A DNA stretch of 5,306 nucleotides, taken from Acidobacteriaceae bacterium (GTDB taxonomy: Bacteria; Acidobacteriota; Terriglobia; Terriglobales; SbA1). The position numbers were made by a program, and so were the translations under genes. The stretch is taken from NCBI GenBank assembly GCA_019237515.1, contig JAFAGX010000583.1, forward strand, positions 1 through 5,306, written 5' to 3'. Shown piece by piece: positions 1-5,306 of this stretch. The stretch's first letter is position 1, and each line of letters starts with the position of its first letter. Below the pieces are notes generated by a model. It did not search any database, was not told the DNA's origin, and saw only the letters and a list, made by a program, of their open reading frames with translations.

Positions 1-1
1 G

Positions 2-1312
2 GCCGGACTCGATGTTTCGTACAAAAAGCATTACGACGCTTACTGTCGAATTTTCGATCGGTGCGGGCTGAAATACGCCATTATCGAGGCACACTCGGGA
101 TCAATGGGTGGAACGGAGTCCCACGAATTCGCGGTGCGCGCGGCCGCGGGAGAAGACAAACTCGTCAGTTGCGACAATTGCCATTACGCCGCGAACCTGG
201 AAAAAGCGACCTCGAAGGTCGACCCAGTTCAGGATCTTGCCCCGGAAGGGGATGGCAAGCCGCTGGAAATCTACACGCCCGGGAAGGGAGCGATTGCCGA
301 TATCGCCGAATTTCTGAAGATTTCTCCCAAGCAGGACATCAAGGTGGTCGCGTACATGGCGCGAAAAGTCGCTAGTCGCGCGATGGCCGAAAAGGTACTT
401 GATCCATCACGCAGCGTGGAAAGCGCGGAGATTCCTGTAGCCGTTTTCCTGCGCGGAGACCACACAGTCAATGAGGTTAAGTTGCTAACCGTACTTGGCG
501 CAGGCGATTTGCGTCCCATGCATCCCGAGGAAGTGCAGAAATACTTCAGCGGCCCAGGCGGATTTATTGGCCCGGTCGGGCTTAAGGTGCGCCAGTCTTT
601 ATCTAAAGAAGCCATAACAGAGAGTGACAGCGTTGTTACGGTGCTGGACAAGGCGCTCGAGGGCCGCGCCAATATGATCTGTGGCGCCAATAAGCTCGAT
701 TACCACTTCAAGAATGTAACGCCGGGTCGCGATTTTAGGTACACGGTTGACGCCGACATCCGCAATGTTGAAGCCGGAGAGGGTTGCCCCAAGTGCGGAA
801 GTCCATTGCGCATCGATGCTGCAGTGGAAATTGGCCATATTTTCAAGCTGGGCTACAAGTATTCGGAGTCGATGGGTGCGCGCGTGCTCGATCGTAACGG
901 TAAAGAGATCACACCCATCATGGGCAGCTACGGAATCGGCATCGAACGCATTTTGACTGCCGCGGTTGAACAAAGTAATGACCAGAACGGTTTCTGGCTG
1001 CCACCGCAAATTGCACCGTTTGCTATTGTTGTCACCCCCACGAATGTATCCGACGAGAAGTTGCTGAACACCGCGGTTGAGATTACCCACAGGTTGCAAG
1101 CGGCCAGGTTCGATGTGTTACTAGACGACAGGGACGAAAGGCCAGGGGTCAAGTTCAAAGACGCTGACCTGGTGGGCATACCCTTTCGTGTCACGGTCGG
1201 CAAAAAGGTTACCGAAGGTACCGTAGAGGTGGTTCATCGCTCGACTCACCAGGTGCAGGATGTTAGCATCGCCGCAATAGCAGAGCATTTCGGTGCTCTG
1301 CTGCCGGCGTAG
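2..1312 (+). CDS. proS: Prolyl-tRNA synthetase, bacterial type with INS editing domain (5' partial)
   Basis: ProRS charges tRNA-Pro with proline in the cytoplasm. The frame is open from base 2 to the TAG at 1310-1312, giving 436 residues. E. coli ProRS has about 572, so roughly 140-165 N-terminal residues, including class II motifs 1 and 2, lie left of the window. Residues 33-43 (GSMGGTESHEF) match the conserved GSxGGxxSHEF block. Residues about 97-245 form the YbaK-like INS domain that hydrolyses mischarged Ala-tRNA-Pro. Lys114 and His235 align by eye with E. coli K279 and H369, and a GPGGFIGPVGL loop is present, so editing looks intact. Motif 3 is GSYGIGIERI (308-317), with its class-defining Arg at 316. 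The anticodon-binding domain (about 336-436) carries LLDDRDERPGVKFKDADLVG. Two CxxC pairs (57-60 and 262-265) flank the INS domain. An internal ATG at 104 is not the true start, because homology continues upstream of it. Identification is very secure. Confidence 0.97.
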   Translation, partial: AGLDVSYKKHYDAYCRIFDRCGLKYAIIEAHSGSMGGTESHEFAVRAAAGEDKLVSCDNCHYAANLEKATSKVDPVQDLAPEGDGKPLEIYTPGKGAIADIAEFLKISPKQDIKVVAYMARKVASRAMAEKVLDPSRSVESAEIPVAVFLRGDHTVNEVKLLTVLGAGDLRPMHPEEVQKYFSGPGGFIGPVGLKVRQSLSKEAITESDSVVTVLDKALEGRANMICGANKLDYHFKNVTPGRDFRYTVDADIRNVEAGEGCPKCGSPLRIDAAVEIGHIFKLGYKYSESMGARVLDRNGKEITPIMGSYGIGIERILTAAVEQSNDQNGFWLPPQIAPFAIVVTPTNVSDEKLLNTAVEITHRLQAARFDVLLDDRDERPGVKFKDADLVGIPFRVTVGKKVTEGTVEVVHRSTHQVQDVSIAAIAEHFGALLPA

Positions 1313-1341
1313 CCATTGTCGCTAACAGCAGCGCCGCATTC

Positions 1342-1346
1342 GGGAG
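1342..1346 (+). promoter_or_regulatory. Ribosome binding site of the small membrane protein gene
   Basis: GGGAG lies 6 bases before the ATG at 1353 but only 3 bases before the in-frame GTG at 1350. The spacing favours the ATG as the start, which shortens the protein by one residue. Confidence 0.5.
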
Positions 1347-1352
1347 CGGGTG

Positions 1353-1709
1353 ATGGGCGTAGTGAAACTAACTTTCGGCCTTTTGGTCATCGTAGCTGTC
1401 TGTTACGTTGGCGCCGCAGTAATCCCTGTCTACTACGCCAACTACGAATTTCAGGACACAATCAAGACTGAAGCCACGCTGCAGACATACACGACTAAAC
1501 CGGAAGCTGACATCCAATCGACAGTGTTCAAGAAGGCGCAGGACCTTGAAATCCCTCTAACCAAAGACCAGATCAAAGTACAGCGCCGTGGCAACACTGG
1601 GACCGGTTCATTGCTCATCGAAGCGCCATACATTGTGCACGTGGACCTGCCGGGATATCCCATGGATTTGCACTTCGATCCCTCCACTGACAACAAAAGC
1701 CCCTTCTGA
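1353..1709 (+). CDS. Small single-pass membrane protein, DUF4845-like (hypothetical)
   Basis: The function is unknown. The 118-residue product starts with a short n-region (MGVVK) and one hydrophobic segment at about residues 6-27, followed by a soluble domain of about 90 residues that probably lies outside the inner membrane. This layout resembles DUF4845-type proteins: an N-terminal membrane helix, a PxYYxNYxF segment just after it (residues 25-33), a middle Thr/Lys-rich helix, and a final beta-rich part (SLLIEAPYIVHVDLPGYPMD, 86-105) ending in LHFDP. The DUF match is from memory and is tentative. The gene begins 40 bases after proS with no visible terminator between them, so readthrough from proS is likely. 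ATG 1353 is preferred over GTG 1350 on Shine-Dalgarno spacing. The hydrophobic segment could also be read as an uncleaved signal anchor. No catalytic motif is visible and there is no cysteine outside the membrane segment. Confidence 0.8.
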   Translation: MGVVKLTFGLLVIVAVCYVGAAVIPVYYANYEFQDTIKTEATLQTYTTKPEADIQSTVFKKAQDLEIPLTKDQIKVQRRGNTGTGSLLIEAPYIVHVDLPGYPMDLHFDPSTDNKSPF

Positions 1710-1747
1710 ACCGCGCCTTTCGAGGTTGATTTAGAATGGTCATCAGG

Positions 1748-1777
1748 CTGCCAAAATGTTCTCAGGGCGGAGATAAT
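1748..1777 (+). promoter_or_regulatory. Possible sigma70-type promoter for the PBP gene
   Basis: CTGCCA (1748-1753, 4 of 6 matches to TTGACA) is followed after 18 bases by GATAAT (1772-1777, 5 of 6 matches to TATAAT). It would start transcription near 1784 and leave a leader of about 110 bases before the PBP gene. A second -10-like hexamer, TAGAAT at 1732-1737, has no convincing -35 partner. Such matches arise often by chance. The position in the largest intergenic gap is the main support. Confidence 0.3.
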
Positions 1778-1872
1778 TGATCGATGCCGGGCGGCGGGGT
1801 CGAGAGTAGTCTGGCAAACATAGTGTGTGCTCCCGTCATCTCATTAAGTAACTCTGGATTCGAAGTTTTCGC

Positions 1873-1885
1873 GGTGGAATCCGCC
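1873..1885 (+). promoter_or_regulatory. Small hairpin just upstream of the PBP start
   Basis: GGTGG (1873-1877) can pair with CCGCC (1881-1885) around an AAT loop, with one U-G wobble, ending 8 bases before the GTG start at 1894. A competing pairing joins GGATTC (1856-1861) to GAATCC (1877-1882). The GGTGGA stretch is also the only Shine-Dalgarno-like sequence near this start, so either fold would hide it. The stems are short and a regulatory role is inference only. Confidence 0.25.
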
Positions 1886-1893
1886 AGCTCAAC

Positions 1894-4476
1894 GTGGCCA
1901 TCAAAATAAAGATCCCGAACACATCTCACAGTGGAAAAGCTGGCGGGCGGTCGTTCTCCGGCGATCCGGTAGTGCGCATTGCGCTGCTGCTCTTTGTGAT
2001 TCTCGGAATCGGGATAAGCGCCTGGTTTTCCTATTACTACATCAAGTACGACCGCATTATCGAGCAACGCTTTCGCGGGCAAGTTTTCAGCAGTTCGGCG
2101 CGGATTTATGCAAGACCGAAATCGGTCGAAGTCGGCGAGGCCGCCACCGCCCGGGAGATTGCCGCGCAACTGCAGCGTGCGGGGTATTCTTCGGACGCGA
2201 GTTCCGCGTTAGGAACGTACCGGTTGGTGAACGGTGGCATTGAGATCAAGCCCGGCGCCCAGTCTTACCACAGTCCCGAACCTGCCACCATTCGCATTCA
2301 AGACGGAAAGGTAACTAGCATCAGCGGCAAATCGGGACCTTTGCAGGCGTATGGACTTGAACCGCAGATCGTGACCGCCTTTGATGTTGAGCAACGTGCA
2401 AAACGACAGGTCGTTAAGTACGACCAGATTCCGAAAGTCATGATCGATGCCGTCCTGGCGATTGAGGACCGCCGTTTCTTCCAGCACGGCGGCGTCAATT
2501 TCGTGCGCATGGCTGAAGCTGCGTGGATCGATTTCTGGCATGAACGGCATGAGCAAGGCGGGTCTACGCTTACGATGCAGCTTTCGCGTGGCTTCTTTCT
2601 CACGCCCCAAAAGACGATTCGGCGGAAGTTGACCGAGATGCTTATTGCTGAAGAGATGGAGCAAAAGTTCAGCAAACAGCAGATTTTTGAGTTTTACGGC
2701 AACTGGGTCGATCTCGGCCAACGCGGATCTTTTACCATCAGCGGATTTGCGCAGGCCGCACGAGCCTACTTTGATAAGGATTTGAAGGACATTTCGTTGC
2801 CGGAAGCGGCATTGTTAGCCGGCATCATCCAGCGGCCAAGTTATCTCTCTCCCTATCGACATCCCGAGCGTGCTCTGGAACGGCGCAATGTGGTGCTAGA
2901 CAGCATGGTGGAAACTCATGCCATCACCCGAGCCGAAGCGGATAAGGCGAAAGCAACGCCACTGAAACTCGCACCCCCAAATGTCGAGGCCAGCGATGCG
3001 CCTTACTTTGTCGATCTGGTTCGAGACAGCCTTATCAGCAAGTTCAGCGAACGGGAACTGAACGAGCAGTCCTATCGGATTTACACCACTCTTGACCCCG
3101 ATCTGCAGAGGGCTGCCGCGCACGCTGTCGATGCCGGCATGAAACTGGTAGACGAGCAGGTTACGAAGCGGCGCACCAAGCGCATCAAGATTGCCAAAGG
3201 TAAGTACGAAACCAAAGTTGAGCCTGGCCCACAGGCACAAGTAGCACTGGTCGCAATCGATCCGCACACAGGCGAGGTGCTGGCACTCGTCGGGGGGCGC
3301 AATTACGGATTCAGCCAGCTGGATCACGCGGTCGCGAAGCGGCCTACCGGTTCCATTTTTAAGCCCTTCGTCTACGCAGCTGCAATCAACACCGGGGTTA
3401 ATGGCGCGAATCCGGTATTTACACCTGCTTCAATGGTGGATGATCAACCCAGCACTTTTGCCTATGGCGACTCCATCTACGAACCACGAAACTACAAAGA
3501 GGAATACCACGGGGAAGTGACCGCTCGCTATGCACTGGCTATGTCGTTGAACAATGCCACGGTGCAACTCGCGCAAGAAGTGGGGTACGACAAAGTCGCT
3601 GATTTGGCCAAAGCGGCAGGAATCACTTCCGTGAAGGCAACTCCCGCGATGGCACTGGGAGCGTACGACGCAACGCCTTTAGAAATGGCTGCCGCTTATA
3701 CCGTCTTTGCTAACGGCGGAACACGCATCTCGCCGATCCTGCTTAATTCAGTTCGAAATGCTGAAGGCGATGTTGTTACCGAAATGAAGCCAGATCACCG
3801 GGATGTTCTGGATCCTCGTGTGGCCTACGTCATGACAGACATGATGGAGTCGGTGATCAACAATGGGCTCGGCTTCTCCGCGGTTCGTGGCCGGGGCTTC
3901 GAGGCGCCGGCGGCAGGGAAGACCGGCAGCTCTCATGACGGCTGGTTTGCCGGCTACACCAGCAATATTCTTTGCGTGGTGTGGGTCGGATTCGATGACT
4001 ACAGCGACCTTCACCTGAGTGGCGCGCAGACTGCAGCACCCATCTGGGCGGATTTTATGAAGAGTGCATCCGCCTTGCCGCAGTACGCCGATATGCAGCC
4101 GTTCTCTCAACCAACGGGCGTAGTTGACGTCCAACTCGATAAGTCAACCAACCTTCTAGCCACCCCTGCTTGCCCCGAAACCTACACCGCGGCATTCATT
4201 ACCGGGACTGAGCCGACCACAACTTGCGACCAAAGCAATGGAATAAAAGGATTTTTCTCGAGAATCCTGGGCATTGGCAATGAGAAGCCGCTTCCACCGC
4301 CGGGTGCTAATGCAACAACTCAGCCGGGTACCCAAGCGCCTGCTGGCCAGGATACGGCTGACGATGGCAAAAAGAAAAAGGGTTTTTTTGGCAAAATTGC
4401 GGGTATCTTTAAAGATGACAAACCGTCTAATCCTCCGCCAAAACCGCCAGCGGAGAATACGAATAGTCCTCAGTAA
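1894..4476 (+). CDS. Class A penicillin-binding protein, PBP1B type (bifunctional transglycosylase/transpeptidase)
   Basis: This inner-membrane enzyme polymerises lipid II into glycan strands and cross-links the stem peptides. Of its 860 residues, 1-25 are a basic cytoplasmic tail and about 26-50 the membrane anchor. About 68-155 resemble the UB2H domain of E. coli PBP1B (mrcB), starting SARIYARP. The GT51 domain (about 160-340) has EDRRFFQHGG (191-200, catalytic Glu191), GGSTLTMQLSR (222-232), RRKLTEMLIAEEMEQ (243-257) and GQRGSF. The transpeptidase domain (about 440-725) has SIFK (487-490, nucleophile Ser487), SLN (551-553) and KTGSS (676-680), so both active sites look intact. The loop after KTG is about 3 residues shorter than in common KTGTTNDxxDxWF proteins. 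Cys760 and Cys778 may form a disulfide. A Lys/Pro-rich tail (about 784-860) follows. GTG 1894 is the only usable start: an in-frame TAA lies at 1849-1851, no start codon comes between, and the next candidate would cut the anchor. Its Shine-Dalgarno is poor. The family call is very secure; the PBP1B subtype rests on the UB2H-like region. Confidence 0.96.
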   Translation: MAIKIKIPNTSHSGKAGGRSFSGDPVVRIALLLFVILGIGISAWFSYYYIKYDRIIEQRFRGQVFSSSARIYARPKSVEVGEAATAREIAAQLQRAGYSSDASSALGTYRLVNGGIEIKPGAQSYHSPEPATIRIQDGKVTSISGKSGPLQAYGLEPQIVTAFDVEQRAKRQVVKYDQIPKVMIDAVLAIEDRRFFQHGGVNFVRMAEAAWIDFWHERHEQGGSTLTMQLSRGFFLTPQKTIRRKLTEMLIAEEMEQKFSKQQIFEFYGNWVDLGQRGSFTISGFAQAARAYFDKDLKDISLPEAALLAGIIQRPSYLSPYRHPERALERRNVVLDSMVETHAITRAEADKAKATPLKLAPPNVEASDAPYFVDLVRDSLISKFSERELNEQSYRIYTTLDPDLQRAAAHAVDAGMKLVDEQVTKRRTKRIKIAKGKYETKVEPGPQAQVALVAIDPHTGEVLALVGGRNYGFSQLDHAVAKRPTGSIFKPFVYAAAINTGVNGANPVFTPASMVDDQPSTFAYGDSIYEPRNYKEEYHGEVTARYALAMSLNNATVQLAQEVGYDKVADLAKAAGITSVKATPAMALGAYDATPLEMAAAYTVFANGGTRISPILLNSVRNAEGDVVTEMKPDHRDVLDPRVAYVMTDMMESVINNGLGFSAVRGRGFEAPAAGKTGSSHDGWFAGYTSNILCVVWVGFDDYSDLHLSGAQTAAPIWADFMKSASALPQYADMQPFSQPTGVVDVQLDKSTNLLATPACPETYTAAFITGTEPTTTCDQSNGIKGFFSRILGIGNEKPLPPPGANATTQPGTQAPAGQDTADDGKKKKGFFGKIAGIFKDDKPSNPPPKPPAENTNSPQ
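4249..4440 (+). repeat. Duplicated GFF-(R/K)-I-x-G-I motif in the PBP C-terminal tail
   Basis: Two related units are visible at protein level. Unit 1 is GFFSRILGIGNEKPLPPP (residues 786-803, bases 4249-4302). Unit 2 is GFFGKIAGIFKDDKPSNPPP (residues 830-849, bases 4381-4440). Each has a Lys before GFF, an aromatic/basic/hydrophobic core, an acidic-KP stretch and a triple proline. They are separated by a Pro/Thr/Gly/Ala linker and a KKKK run (826-829). The similarity is in the protein; the DNA has diverged. The function is unknown. Confidence 0.6.
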
Positions 4477-4517
4477 GGCTACGCTGGAGGCTGGTGGCGC
4501 TGGATAGTTCGCCTTGT

Positions 4518-4526
4518 GGGAGGTGA
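4518..4526 (+). promoter_or_regulatory. Strong ribosome binding site of the TPR protein gene
   Basis: GGGAGGTGA is a near-perfect anti-16S match, with GGAGG ending 7 bases before the ATG at 4531. It fixes the start of the TPR gene and is far stronger than the sites of the two genes before it. Confidence 0.8.
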
Positions 4527-4530
4527 GCTT

Positions 4531-5306
4531 ATGTATCGTCGTAGTTTCTGCCCGTTGCTGATTTTCCTTTTTCTCTCTCTGCAATCCCTTAATGCTCAAG
4601 GTAACCCGGAGTTGGTGCAAGTTATCCCTCCACCGATGAGGCATGCGGAGGCACCGTCGGCCAGCAGTTCCAGTGACGAACTCGAAAAACGAGGCGATGA
4701 ACTGCGCTCGGAGAAGGCGTATCTCGACGCGCTGGATTATTACCAGGCAGCGGAGAGAAAAGCTCCGAAGAACAGCCCGATATGGAACAAGATCGGAATT
4801 ACCGAGCTGTTGCTACAGCATTACAAAGATGCCAGGAAAGATTTTGACCGCGCCATTCATTTTGATCACCAGTTTGCAGACGCGCACAACAACTTGGGAG
4901 TCATTTGGTATCTGCAAAAGAAGTATGCAAATGCCGTCAAGCAATATGAAACCGCGCTGAAATTTCGGCCTGATTCAGCGTCGTACTATAGCAATCTCGG
5001 TGCGGCGTACTTTTCAAAGAAAGAGTTTGAAAAGGCAACTGGAGCCTACATGGAAGCTGTGCGGCTCGATCCTACGGTCTTTGAACGCACCTCGCACACC
5101 GGGATCTCAGCACAAATGGCCTCGCCTGAGGATCGCGCACACTTCGAATTCGTTCTTGCAAAACTTTTCGCCAAGCAGGGAGATAGTGATAGATCCATCG
5201 AATATCTGAAGCGGGCCATGGAAGAAGGCTATAAGGGCATTGACGATGTGTACAAAGACCCGGATTTCGAGCACTTGCGCAGCGATGGGCGTTTCACGCA
5301 ATTGAT
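4531..5306 (+). CDS. Exported tetratricopeptide-repeat (TPR) protein (3' partial)
   Basis: The frame runs open from ATG 4531 to the window end, giving 258 complete codons and no stop. Residues 1-22 look like a Sec signal peptide (basic MYRR, hydrophobic LLIFLFLSLQSL, likely cleavage after LNA), so the mature protein should be in the periplasm. A Pro/Ser-rich linker (about 33-48) leads into TPR units at about 48-81, 82-115, 116-149 and 150-183. The third and fourth are canonical, with NNLGVIWYLQKKYANAVKQY and SNLGAAYFSKKEFEKA. A more diverged unit spans about 204-237. The final DPDFEHLRSDGRF resembles the closing segment of many TPR proteins, so the C-terminus is probably close to the window edge. 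TPRs bind other proteins; no catalytic motif is seen. The gene starts 54 bases after the PBP with no clear terminator between, suggesting cotranscription and possibly a role with the PBP. That role is inference. Confidence 0.9.
   Translation, partial: MYRRSFCPLLIFLFLSLQSLNAQGNPELVQVIPPPMRHAEAPSASSSSDELEKRGDELRSEKAYLDALDYYQAAERKAPKNSPIWNKIGITELLLQHYKDARKDFDRAIHFDHQFADAHNNLGVIWYLQKKYANAVKQYETALKFRPDSASYYSNLGAAYFSKKEFEKATGAYMEAVRLDPTVFERTSHTGISAQMASPEDRAHFEFVLAKLFAKQGDSDRSIEYLKRAMEEGYKGIDDVYKDPDFEHLRSDGRFTQL

Noticed and set aside
271..1203. Overlapping minus-strand frames (271-690, 599-1099, 928-1203) inside proS
   Set aside because: All are shadows of the conserved INS, motif 3 and anticodon-binding regions of ProRS.
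2209..2721. 170-codon open frame on the minus strand inside the PBP gene
   Set aside because: It lies antisense to the UB2H and GT51 regions, whose conserved motifs explain the sequence. The product resembles nothing and has no ribosome binding site that I can see.
4369..4389. A5-G-A5 followed by GGG and T7, a possible slippery site for programmed frameshifting in the PBP tail
   Set aside because: The zero frame continues sensibly through it into the second GFF motif and a proline-rich end. The run simply encodes Lys-Lys-Lys-Lys-Gly-Phe-Phe, and the +1 frame (stop near 4507) gives an unrecognisable tail.
4475..4515. AAGGC (4475-4479) and GCCTT (4511-4515) as a terminator between the PBP and TPR genes
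   Set aside because: The stem is only 5 bases with a loop of about 31 bases, and no T run follows. It is not a credible intrinsic terminator.
4156..4644. 162-codon minus-strand frame across the end of the PBP gene and the start of the TPR gene
   Set aside because: It spans two well-supported + strand genes and the TPR gene's strong ribosome binding site. The product is low-complexity and basic, with no recognisable domain.
4643..5209. Plus-strand frames at 4643-4960 and 5000-5209
   Set aside because: They are out-of-frame readings of the TPR gene that begins at 4531 and runs off the window. Their products are arginine-rich with no pattern.

Overview
The window reads as ordinary chromosomal DNA from a Gram-negative bacterium of moderate G+C (estimated by eye, not computed). 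The protein style suggests Acidobacteriota: a ProRS with CxxC pairs, a class A penicillin-binding protein (PBP) with a UB2H-like domain and a shortened KTGSSHDGWFAG loop, and an exported TPR protein. The phylum call is an inference from remembered families, not a database result. All four genes are on the + strand, and about 94% of the window is coding.

Layout: (1) 2-1312, the C-terminal three quarters of bacterial-type prolyl-tRNA synthetase (proS). It enters from the left edge just after class II motif 2 and keeps the editing (INS) domain, motif 3 and the anticodon-binding domain. (2) 1353-1709, a 118-residue single-pass membrane protein resembling the DUF4845 type, 40 bases after proS and probably cotranscribed with it. 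(3) 1710-1893, a 184-base gap with a possible sigma70-type promoter, a small hairpin near the next start, and a doubtful 41-codon ORF. (4) 1894-4476, an 860-residue bifunctional class A PBP of the PBP1B type: cytoplasmic tail, membrane anchor, UB2H-like domain, GT51 transglycosylase, transpeptidase, and an unusual Lys/Pro-rich C-terminal tail with a duplicated GFF motif. (5) 4531 to the right edge, an exported TPR protein with a strong ribosome binding site, cut by the window end.

Functionally, proS is a translation housekeeping gene. The PBP and the TPR protein probably form a cell-wall pair: the PBP polymerises and cross-links peptidoglycan outside the inner membrane, and the exported TPR protein 54 bases downstream is a plausible but unproven partner, in the way that CpoB or LpoA (both with TPR-type folds) serve class A PBPs in E. 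coli. I see no mobile element, CRISPR array, tRNA, rRNA or phage gene, and no clearly novel system. The most interesting points are the PBP tail duplication, the PBP/TPR pairing, and the poorly explained translation start of the PBP.
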